Shown here in pieces: positions 39,988-47,539 of a stretch of DNA of 64,000 bases; position 1 is the first letter of the stretch; each line of letters starts with the position of its first letter. A program made the position numbers and the translations under genes. Under the pieces are notes generated by a model that saw only the letters and a program-made list of their open reading frames with translations, did not search any database and had not been told where the DNA came from. Source of the stretch: Ignavibacteria bacterium (GTDB taxonomy: Bacteria > Bacteroidota > Ignavibacteria > Kapaibacteriales > UBA961); assembly GCA_016720145.1 (NCBI GenBank), contig JADJXV010000009.1, positions 1 to 64,000 of the forward strand, written 5' to 3'.

Positions 39988-40022
39988 AAAAGTCCTATTT
40001 GCCAGCAAATAGGACTTTTTTT
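39988..40022 (+). terminator. Terminator after nrdJ
   Basis: AAGTCCTATTTGC and GCAAATAGGACTT pair around a short loop and are followed by a run of seven T. It lies 25 bases past the nrdJ stop. Confidence 0.9.
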
Positions 40023-40035
40023 ATGTGCCGCCCTC

Positions 40036-40067
40036 CCGAGAGTATCGCTTCGGAGCGATGCCCTCGG
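40036..40067. repeat. REP-like hairpin
   Basis: CCGAGAGTATCGCT and AGCGATGCCCTCGG form a hairpin with a TTCGG-type centre (ATCGCTTCGGAGCGAT). It follows the nrdJ terminator in a 200-base gap with no other feature seen. Confidence 0.55.
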
Positions 40068-40181
40068 TTTACACGCCATGTTCTGTATAGATGCTCCATT
40101 TCAAAGTGTCTTGCTCATATTCTTCCTGAATTTTAGTAATTTGAAATTAAATTCTTTCACTTCTATTTTTTTTGTGAAAAT

Positions 40182-42548
40182 ATGAAACATCTTTACTCGC
40201 ACCTTGTCCTTCTATCTCTATGTGTTGCAGGAAGTTTATTATCATATATCAATACCCATGCTGCCTTGTTTGGCAATACTCCCGGCACACTACAACATAT
40301 TCTTGGCGGACATGGTGGCTGGATTCTCGATGCATGTTGGAGTCCGGACTCGAAATATGTCATCACCGGCAGTGAAGACAAAACTGAGATTATCTGGGAT
40401 GCAGCTTCCGGTAAACGGTTACACACTCTGCATACTAACTATAAAAATGGTATTAACAAAGTACTCTGGAGTCCAGACGGCTCAAAAGTAAGTACCGGGG
40501 GCGACGGCTCGGATATATGGGACACCCAAACCGGAGATAAATTATTAACTATCAAAGGGTTTGTATTCGAATGGAGCCCTGATGGGAAGTGGCTATTTAT
40601 TGGCAACTTTGACTCGACGGCCTATATTCTGGATGGAAATTCACTCGAAATAGTACAGCAGCTCAATGGCTCTGCAGTACGTATTATTCTCGCTAAATGG
40701 AGCTATGACAGCCAAAAAATCATCACCCATGGTGCATACGACTCAACCGCTGTTGTATGGAATGCGCCTTTAGGTACCAAACTGCTAACATTACCCGGGA
40801 TCAATTCCTTCCTAATGGATATCTTTTGGAGTACTGATGGTACACGAATTATGACCATGAGTGATACATCGCTTGTTACATGGAATGCTCTCACTGGTGA
40901 ACGAATTTCTACTGCTATTGTGCCAATGTACAGTCAATATTTTAGTCCTGACGGCACCAAAATTATATATAACTCAACTGTTTATGATACTCAAAGCGGC
41001 AAAATAGTATCCAATCTTGTTGGAAATTCAGAATCATCCTACTCATACTCTTGGTCACCGGACAACAGGCATCTTGCTTCGTCAGGTAATGATAATACTG
41101 TTTTTTTATGGGATGCATTAGCAGGAACGAAACTCCATACCTTACAAGGACATAATTCGAAAGTATCGATAGCGCGATGGAGTCCTGATAGTTCACGAGT
41201 AGTGACCGGTGGAGGGCATAACTACTATAATCCTATACGTAACGATCCGCGAGATTTTACGGCAAGGATTTGGGATGTAAACACAGGAAAACAGATTCAT
41301 GTACTCATGCAACATCACAACCAAGTGAAGAACGTGAATTGGAGTCCGGATGGTTCACTTCTAGCATCTTGTAGCGCAGATACAACTACAATTATCTGGA
41401 ACACAACCACCGGTGATACAGTACTTATCTTACGTGGTCACTCTAACCGGGTTGAGAATGCCTATTGGTCGCCAAGTGGAGATAGAATCCTCACCAGAGG
41501 CGGAGATAGTAGCTCCATTCTATGGGATGCCATTTCCGGCAATCAACTCTTCACCCTAAAAAGCTTTTCGTACAATCTTTCAGCCAACTGGCGTCCGGAC
41601 GGCAAGCAAATTGCAACCACGAATCTCAATTCTACCAACATTTGGGACGCAGCTACCGGTATAAAAATATATACGTTACAAGGACATACCAAAACAGTAA
41701 ATGATGCCGTCTGGAGTCCGGACGGAAAATATATTGCTACCGCCAGTGAAGATAAAACAGCTATACTATGGGATGCTTCATCTTTCGAAAAGCTAATTAC
41801 TTTATCGACAAGTGAATATTCGATCTCTACTCTTATCTGGAGCCCTGACGGCTCTCGCATCGCTATACCAACCGGTACTACGAAAGTTTCGACCGAAGTA
41901 TGGGATGTGAATTCTCGTACCAAACTATTCACAATTCAGAAAAATAAAGCTGTTTGGTATCGTGATGGTAAGCGTTTAATTGTTGGGAACTTCATATATG
42001 ATGGCTTTACAGGTGTTTATCTTGATTCATTATCAGACAACGTATTAAGTGACAAATGGTGGAGCCCGGATAGAATGCAATTCGCCGTAGTGAATACATC
42101 AACAGTAGATGATAAATTTATCAATATTACAATCTGGAATGCCACTTCAGGTAAAAAGCTCTATGAATTGTACGGACATCGCGACTTTATCAATAATCTA
42201 CAATGGAGTCCGGACGGCACTCGAATAGCCAGTGCAGGCTATGACAACACCGCACGAATATGGCTCATCAATGTAAGTACTTCCGTACAGGAAGAGCCGA
42301 CTCCACTCCACAATAGTGCAGAATTCTCCCTCTTCCCCAACCCAACAGACAATTCCCTCCACCTTTCCTTTGCCGCCGAAAGCGCGGTTTCAAGCGCCGT
42401 ACAGATTTGCGACCTCCTCGGACGCACGGTAGCGACCGCCGATATTCCGGCAGGATCTAAAGAATGGACGATGAGTGTGGGTAATTTACCGGCCGGTCTG
42501 TATGCCGTTCGGTGGAATGGTGGCGTGCGGAAATTGGTTGTGCAATAG
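40182..42548 (+). CDS. Secreted WD40-like propeller protein with T9SS sorting domain (long paralogue)
   Basis: A 788-residue exported protein. A signal peptide (MKHLYSHLVLLSLCVAGSLL) is followed by about 15 WD40/TolB-like repeats, each marked by W-S-P-D-G (for example VWSPDGKYIATASEDK, QWSPDGTRIASAGYDN), enough for two seven-bladed propellers. The last ~75 residues are a T9SS type A domain (LFPNPTDNSLHLSF, ICDLLGRTVATADIP, NLPAGLYAVRWNGG). First of three tandem paralogues. Probably a surface or secreted protein-binding scaffold; no catalytic motif seen. A small hairpin (ACTCTT/AAGAGT) follows the stop. Confidence 0.8.
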   Translation: MKHLYSHLVLLSLCVAGSLLSYINTHAALFGNTPGTLQHILGGHGGWILDACWSPDSKYVITGSEDKTEIIWDAASGKRLHTLHTNYKNGINKVLWSPDGSKVSTGGDGSDIWDTQTGDKLLTIKGFVFEWSPDGKWLFIGNFDSTAYILDGNSLEIVQQLNGSAVRIILAKWSYDSQKIITHGAYDSTAVVWNAPLGTKLLTLPGINSFLMDIFWSTDGTRIMTMSDTSLVTWNALTGERISTAIVPMYSQYFSPDGTKIIYNSTVYDTQSGKIVSNLVGNSESSYSYSWSPDNRHLASSGNDNTVFLWDALAGTKLHTLQGHNSKVSIARWSPDSSRVVTGGGHNYYNPIRNDPRDFTARIWDVNTGKQIHVLMQHHNQVKNVNWSPDGSLLASCSADTTTIIWNTTTGDTVLILRGHSNRVENAYWSPSGDRILTRGGDSSSILWDAISGNQLFTLKSFSYNLSANWRPDGKQIATTNLNSTNIWDAATGIKIYTLQGHTKTVNDAVWSPDGKYIATASEDKTAILWDASSFEKLITLSTSEYSISTLIWSPDGSRIAIPTGTTKVSTEVWDVNSRTKLFTIQKNKAVWYRDGKRLIVGNFIYDGFTGVYLDSLSDNVLSDKWWSPDRMQFAVVNTSTVDDKFINITIWNATSGKKLYELYGHRDFINNLQWSPDGTRIASAGYDNTARIWLINVSTSVQEEPTPLHNSAEFSLFPNPTDNSLHLSFAAESAVSSAVQICDLLGRTVATADIPAGSKEWTMSVGNLPAGLYAVRWNGGVRKLVVQ

Positions 42549-42622
42549 CTTGCTTATACTCTTCTTGAAGAGTACTCTTTTAATAAAATACATTCTTTCA
42601 CTTCAATTTTTAAGGTAATTAC

Positions 42623-44035
42623 ATGAAACATCTTTTCATAGTTAGTATCCTGATGGTTTTGACAGTTTCAAGCAATTCATTGGCCAGCCAAGATGATAAA
42701 AACAGCTCTTTAGCACCAACGGATGCCCGGCAGATGAGCGGCACTCCGGGCACAGTGCAATTTACCCTCAGCGAACATACCGGCCGCGTCAAAACAGTCG
42801 CATGGAGTCCGGACGGAACGAAAATCGTCACTACCAGCGGTGATGAGACAGCGAAAATCTGGTCTTCCGCTACCGGCGCACTCCTCACCACTATCCAGGG
42901 ATTTTACTATATGAACAAATTGTGTTGGAGCCCCGACGGCAGCAAGATCGCAGGTCAGACTGACGATTCAACCGTTACTATTTGGGCTGCTACAAGTGGC
43001 AACGTCCTCTTTACATTAGACCAATATCCTTCGTACATTCAGCGCGTGAGCTGGAGCCCGGACGGCTCGAAAATCGCTATTAGCTACGGTGATTCTGCTA
43101 CCGTCTTTTGGTCGGGGTCGAGCACAACTAAACTTCTAACCTTAGATAAATTATCGGGCTATATCAATGTTCTACGCTGGAGTCCGGACGGAACAAAGAT
43201 TGCCGCGGCAGGCAGTCGTGCTAGAGTAAACTTTTGGTCAACCATTACCGGCGAATGGCTTTATTTTGTTCAGCATACCGGTAGCGTGAATGATGTTGAT
43301 TGGAGTCCGGATGGTACCCTAACTGCATCGGCGAGCGGTGATGAAACTATCGTCATCGCCTCGGCGAGTACGGGGGATATTCGGCATTGGTTAGTGTCTC
43401 AAAAAAGCTTTATCAGTGTACGCTGGCATCCAGACGGCAAATCACTACTCACGACGACCTCCGATGGGAAAGCCGATATTTGGCCGTCACTCAAGGGTGG
43501 TGATCAACCGCGTGTTACTTTTAATAAAAATATCAAGCAAACATTCTCCTATCAAGCTATACCCGCTCTTTGGAGTCCTGACTTTACAAAAGTCCTCACA
43601 ACGGATGCTGACAGTACAGCAAAGGTATGGTCTGCCGCTACCGGCGCGCTCCACCTAACACTACGAGCGCACACAGGCGATATTACAGATGCCTGCTGGA
43701 GTCCGGACGGCGCGAGAATAGCAACTGCAAGCGATGATAGCACTGCAAAAGTATGGTACATTACCGATGCGAGTGGAATTCAAGATTCCCCCACTCCTAT
43801 CGAAGCAGGATTCTCCCTCTTCCCCAATCCAACAGACAATTCCTTCCACATTTCCTTTGCCACCGAAAGCGCGGTATCAAGCGCCGTACAGATTTGCGAC
43901 CTCCTCGGGCGCATGGTAGCGACCGCCGAAGTCCCGGCAGGCGCGAAAGAATGGACGATGAGTGTAGGTAATTTACCGGCCGGTCTGTATGCCGTTCGGT
44001 GGAATGGTGACGTGCGGAAATTGGTTGTGAGGTAG
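42623..44035 (+). CDS. Secreted WD40-like propeller protein with T9SS sorting domain (paralogue 2)
   Basis: 470 residues: signal peptide (MKHLFIVSILMVLTVSSNSL), a short linker, about eight WSPDG-type repeats forming one propeller, and the same T9SS domain as its neighbours. It is very similar to the next gene over most of its length, with two divergent stretches (around the sixth and seventh repeats). Its upstream ~40 bases are identical to those of the third paralogue, so the duplication included the translation start region. Function unknown; binding rather than catalysis is likely. Confidence 0.8.
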   Translation: MKHLFIVSILMVLTVSSNSLASQDDKNSSLAPTDARQMSGTPGTVQFTLSEHTGRVKTVAWSPDGTKIVTTSGDETAKIWSSATGALLTTIQGFYYMNKLCWSPDGSKIAGQTDDSTVTIWAATSGNVLFTLDQYPSYIQRVSWSPDGSKIAISYGDSATVFWSGSSTTKLLTLDKLSGYINVLRWSPDGTKIAAAGSRARVNFWSTITGEWLYFVQHTGSVNDVDWSPDGTLTASASGDETIVIASASTGDIRHWLVSQKSFISVRWHPDGKSLLTTTSDGKADIWPSLKGGDQPRVTFNKNIKQTFSYQAIPALWSPDFTKVLTTDADSTAKVWSAATGALHLTLRAHTGDITDACWSPDGARIATASDDSTAKVWYITDASGIQDSPTPIEAGFSLFPNPTDNSFHISFATESAVSSAVQICDLLGRMVATAEVPAGAKEWTMSVGNLPAGLYAVRWNGDVRKLVVR

Positions 44036-44112
44036 AGTGCTTTTGCTCTTTTTGGAGAGCATTATTATTAAAATCAAATACATTCTTTCACTTCAATTTT
44101 TAAGGTAATTAC

Positions 44113-45540
44113 ATGAAACATCTTTTCATAGTTAGTATCCTGATGGTTTTGACAGTTTCAAGCAACTCTCTTGCGAGTCAAGATGATAAAAACAGCTCTT
44201 CAGCACCAACGGATGCCAGAGGTATGAGCGGCACTCCGGGCACGGTGCAATTTACCCTCAGCGGACATACCAGACGTGTCAAAACAGTCGCATGGAGTCC
44301 GGACGGAACGAAAATCGTCACCACCAGTGGCGATGAGACAGCGAAAATCTGGTCTGCCGCTACCGGCGCACTCCTCACCACCATCCAGGGATTTTACTAT
44401 ATGGACAGATTGTGTTGGAGCCCCGACGGCAGCAAGCTCGCCGGTAAGACTGATGATTCAACCGTTACCATTTGGGCTGCTACAAGCGGCAACGTCCTCT
44501 TTACGTTAAACGAATATCCTTCTTATATTAAGCACATAAGCTGGAGTCCCGACGGCTCTAAAATTGCTGTCAACTATGGTGACTCCGCTACCGTCATTTG
44601 GTCGGGGACGAGCGCAACAAAACTTCTTACCTTAGATAAATTATCGGGCTATATCAATGTTCTGCGTTGGAGTCCGGACGGAACAAAGATTGCCACGGCG
44701 GGCAGTCGTGCAAGAGTAAACTTTTGGTCAACCATCACCGGCGAATGGCTTTATTTTGTTCAGCATACCGGTAGCGTGAATGATGTTGATTGGAGTCCGG
44801 ATGGTACCCTAACTGCATCGGCGAGCGATGATTATACTATTGTCATCGCCTCGGCAAGTACAGGGGATATTATTAAATTTTTAGTCTCAGATGATATCTA
44901 TAGCTTTATAAGCGTACGCTGGCATCCTGATGGCAAGAGAGTACTCACCACCAATTACTATGGAAAAGCGAGTATTTGGTCGACGGTCGATAAGTTTGAG
45001 TATAGTTATGAACCCCTCATTACCTTTGTAAAAAATAGCAAGCGAACATCACACTATCAAGCGACACCCGCTCTTTGGAGCCCTGACTTTACCAAAGTAC
45101 TGGCAACGGATGCCGACAGTACAGCACAAGTATGGTCTGCTGCCACCGGCGCGCTCCAACTAACACTGCAAGCGCATAACGGTGAAATTACGTCTGCCTG
45201 CTGGAGTCCGGACGGCGCAAGAATAGCAACTGCAAGCGATGATAGCACTGCAAAAGTATGGTATATTACCGATGCGAGTGGAATTCAAGATTCTCCCACG
45301 CTAACTGAAGCAGGATTCTCCCTCTTCCCCAACCCTACAGACAATTCCCTCCACCTCTCCTTTGCCACCGAAAACGCAGTATCAAGCGCCGTGCAGATTT
45401 GCGACCTCCTCGGACGCACGGTAGCGACCGCCGATATCCCGGCAGGTACTAAAGAATGGACGATGAGTGTGGGTAATTTACCGGCAGGTGTGTATGTCGT
45501 TCGGTGGGGTGGTGGGGTGCGGAAATTGGTTGTACGTTAA
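44113..45540 (+). CDS. Secreted WD40-like propeller protein with T9SS sorting domain (paralogue 3)
   Basis: 475 residues, near-duplicate of the preceding gene: the same signal peptide, eight repeats and sorting tail. Differences cluster in repeat 6 (DIIKFLVSDDIYSFISV against DIRHWLVSQKSFISV) and the following repeat, suggesting local divergence after a recent duplication. A weak hairpin (TGCTCT/AGAGCA) separates it from paralogue 2. No promoter was identified between them, so the three may be one unit. Confidence 0.8.
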   Translation: MKHLFIVSILMVLTVSSNSLASQDDKNSSSAPTDARGMSGTPGTVQFTLSGHTRRVKTVAWSPDGTKIVTTSGDETAKIWSAATGALLTTIQGFYYMDRLCWSPDGSKLAGKTDDSTVTIWAATSGNVLFTLNEYPSYIKHISWSPDGSKIAVNYGDSATVIWSGTSATKLLTLDKLSGYINVLRWSPDGTKIATAGSRARVNFWSTITGEWLYFVQHTGSVNDVDWSPDGTLTASASDDYTIVIASASTGDIIKFLVSDDIYSFISVRWHPDGKRVLTTNYYGKASIWSTVDKFEYSYEPLITFVKNSKRTSHYQATPALWSPDFTKVLATDADSTAQVWSAATGALQLTLQAHNGEITSACWSPDGARIATASDDSTAKVWYITDASGIQDSPTLTEAGFSLFPNPTDNSLHLSFATENAVSSAVQICDLLGRTVATADIPAGTKEWTMSVGNLPAGVYVVRWGGGVRKLVVR

Positions 45541-45612
45541 GAAGGAAAGACCACGATTTTGATTAAAGGGAAATATATCTATTCGTTATCAAGCAACTTT
45601 TAATACATGTAT

Positions 45613-47277
45613 TTACTGGCTTGATGAAAAATTATATTTCTTTGTTTGACAGTTCTCACAGTACACAATGGTTGGAGCGAGCAGAGATACTACTCTTTCT
45701 TGAGGAGATAAATATAGGAGAACTTTGTCTTGAATTAATTCTTCTAATACAGCTATTGCTATTTCAATAACTTGCGTTTTTATACTTTCAATTTTTTGGA
45801 GTGGGTTTTTACAATTTAACAGATCATGTTTAAGAGGGTTACCATGAACAATACTACTTCTAAAATCATAAAGATTAATTAAGACTGTTTTACTCACTTT
45901 CGTGTCGCTTCGTTTTAAAATTTCGGCGATAGAATTAACAACTGATTTTGTTGTAGATATTGGAGAATTAAACATACTTTCCCAAGCAATAAAAGCATCT
46001 AGAATTGAATCAATAGGATCAATTCTATTGTAAAGGGAAGCTAATAACCTCCGAAGCGCTAACGATATGTAAGATAAATCGATTGAGCCTAATTTTACAA
46101 ACCAATTTTTAATTTTGTTCAGTGCTTCCATGTCTAGAATTGAAACTCCCATGCCTGCACTATTGTTTGGAATGATTCGGGGGTGGTGCATGCTTAATGG
46201 AGCATCTTGATCTATAAATGTAGACTTAAATGGGGCAGGTAAAGCTCTTGTACTAATTACTGTTGAAATTGCTATTTTATTTACAAGGTCTTCTAAGATA
46301 TGGTTAGCTTGATTGAAAATATCTTCTACTTTATCACTCTCCTTAGAGTCTTGGTTGTCCACGATAATATTTGTATTAAAGTGAGCTGTTGTAACTCTAT
46401 ATTCTAACGTACACCCAGTTATTACCTTTGAATATACGTCGGATGAAGATATTGATATTGTGTGTTGAATGCAAGGGTTGTTTACTTCGTTTATATTCCG
46501 AATAATTATATTATCACTCAAATTATATTCTTCAATTCCTTCCAAACGTAAACCATAAACACCACAAAAGTAAGATACTTCAATTTCTTCATTATTAGCA
46601 ATCGCTTTCAAACGGATATATTGATTTTCAATATCATCAAGTAAGTTAGTCAAGTTGTATTTTACTCTATAACAACAGTTTTGAAATGATCTGAGAATAA
46701 AGGAGCTTGTGAATTGCCAAGACCAACAAAAAACGGAGATATCATTATTTAACTTGTAATTAACGTGTGCTTGTAAAGAAACATACTCTTGATCTTCTGA
46801 AAAAAGTCGATTTAAGTCGCTATCCTCAAAAAGTAATTTAGCAACAATATTCGCATCCTGTGGGAAAATGAAAGGATAATTCTGAATACCTGTTTGATCG
46901 GAATTAAACCATTTGATTTCGTCTATAATTAATAAGCTTGGATAATATTCAGTTCCTTTTTTTAACAAGTAATTTAACAAGCTATTACTATCATTTTTAT
47001 GGATAATATTACCTCCGCAACTTCTTCTCATTTCATTAAACACATTACCATACTTAAAAAGGAAGTGTTTGATTGTAAAATTTGGATTCTGGCTAACGGT
47101 TACTTCAGATTCAGTTATCAAACGGCATAATTCATTTAAGACATGTAATTGTATTGGGTTAAACTGATAATTTTCATCATTTCGCAATTGAAGAATCGGT
47201 TCATTACAGTTAAGTACGTATTGTAGGAATTTCTCACCTACTTTCGATAGAATTAACCCTATTTCTTGATTATTCAT
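45613..47277 (-). CDS. HEPN-domain protein, ApeA-like candidate anti-phage or stress RNase
   Basis: 554 residues, AT-rich compared with its neighbours. The C-terminal third resembles the ApeA-type HEPN domain: LALRRLLASLYNRIDPIDSI, LDAFIAWESMF, then LYDFRSSIVHGNPL, which carries R473-x4-H478, the RX4-6H motif of HEPN ribonucleases. The N-terminal ~330 residues are a mixed alpha/beta region with no family I can name. A CxxC (YCENC) sits near the extreme C-terminus. HEPN RNases of this type occur as single-gene defence systems that cut RNA on infection; that role here is inference. It stands alone between the propeller genes and a TonB receptor. Confidence 0.6.
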   Translation of the reverse strand: MNNQEIGLILSKVGEKFLQYVLNCNEPILQLRNDENYQFNPIQLHVLNELCRLITESEVTVSQNPNFTIKHFLFKYGNVFNEMRRSCGGNIIHKNDSNSLLNYLLKKGTEYYPSLLIIDEIKWFNSDQTGIQNYPFIFPQDANIVAKLLFEDSDLNRLFSEDQEYVSLQAHVNYKLNNDISVFCWSWQFTSSFILRSFQNCCYRVKYNLTNLLDDIENQYIRLKAIANNEEIEVSYFCGVYGLRLEGIEEYNLSDNIIIRNINEVNNPCIQHTISISSSDVYSKVITGCTLEYRVTTAHFNTNIIVDNQDSKESDKVEDIFNQANHILEDLVNKIAISTVISTRALPAPFKSTFIDQDAPLSMHHPRIIPNNSAGMGVSILDMEALNKIKNWFVKLGSIDLSYISLALRRLLASLYNRIDPIDSILDAFIAWESMFNSPISTTKSVVNSIAEILKRSDTKVSKTVLINLYDFRSSIVHGNPLKHDLLNCKNPLQKIESIKTQVIEIAIAVLEELIQDKVLLYLSPQERVVSLLAPTIVYCENCQTKKYNFSSSQ

Positions 47278-47489
47278 TGTTTTAGTAAGTATCTTCTAAA
47301 TTATTGTAGAATCTATGGATTCAAGAATTATTTTCAATAACTATGCTTTCAAATTCCCTTCTAATCACCACTTATCCAGTTGATACATTTAACTTCATTG
47401 CGTATAATTAAAACAATACTAGCATGTTCGTGGAACTTTCACTATTTTTGATAATCGCTAGCTATGTCACAACTCTTCAACGTCCGGAC

Positions 47490-47537
47490 GGCAACGGGTG
47501 ACCGCAGGCGACGTATGGAATGCCATGAACCGAAACC
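47490..47537 (+). repeat. Dispersed intergenic repeat, copy 3
   Basis: It begins CGGCAACGGGTGACCGCA and ends CCGAAAC, ending 3 bases before the TonB receptor stop. It is more diverged than copies 1 and 2. The remaining gap (47278-47489) is AT-rich with nothing recognisable. Confidence 0.55.
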
Positions 47538-47539
47538 AC

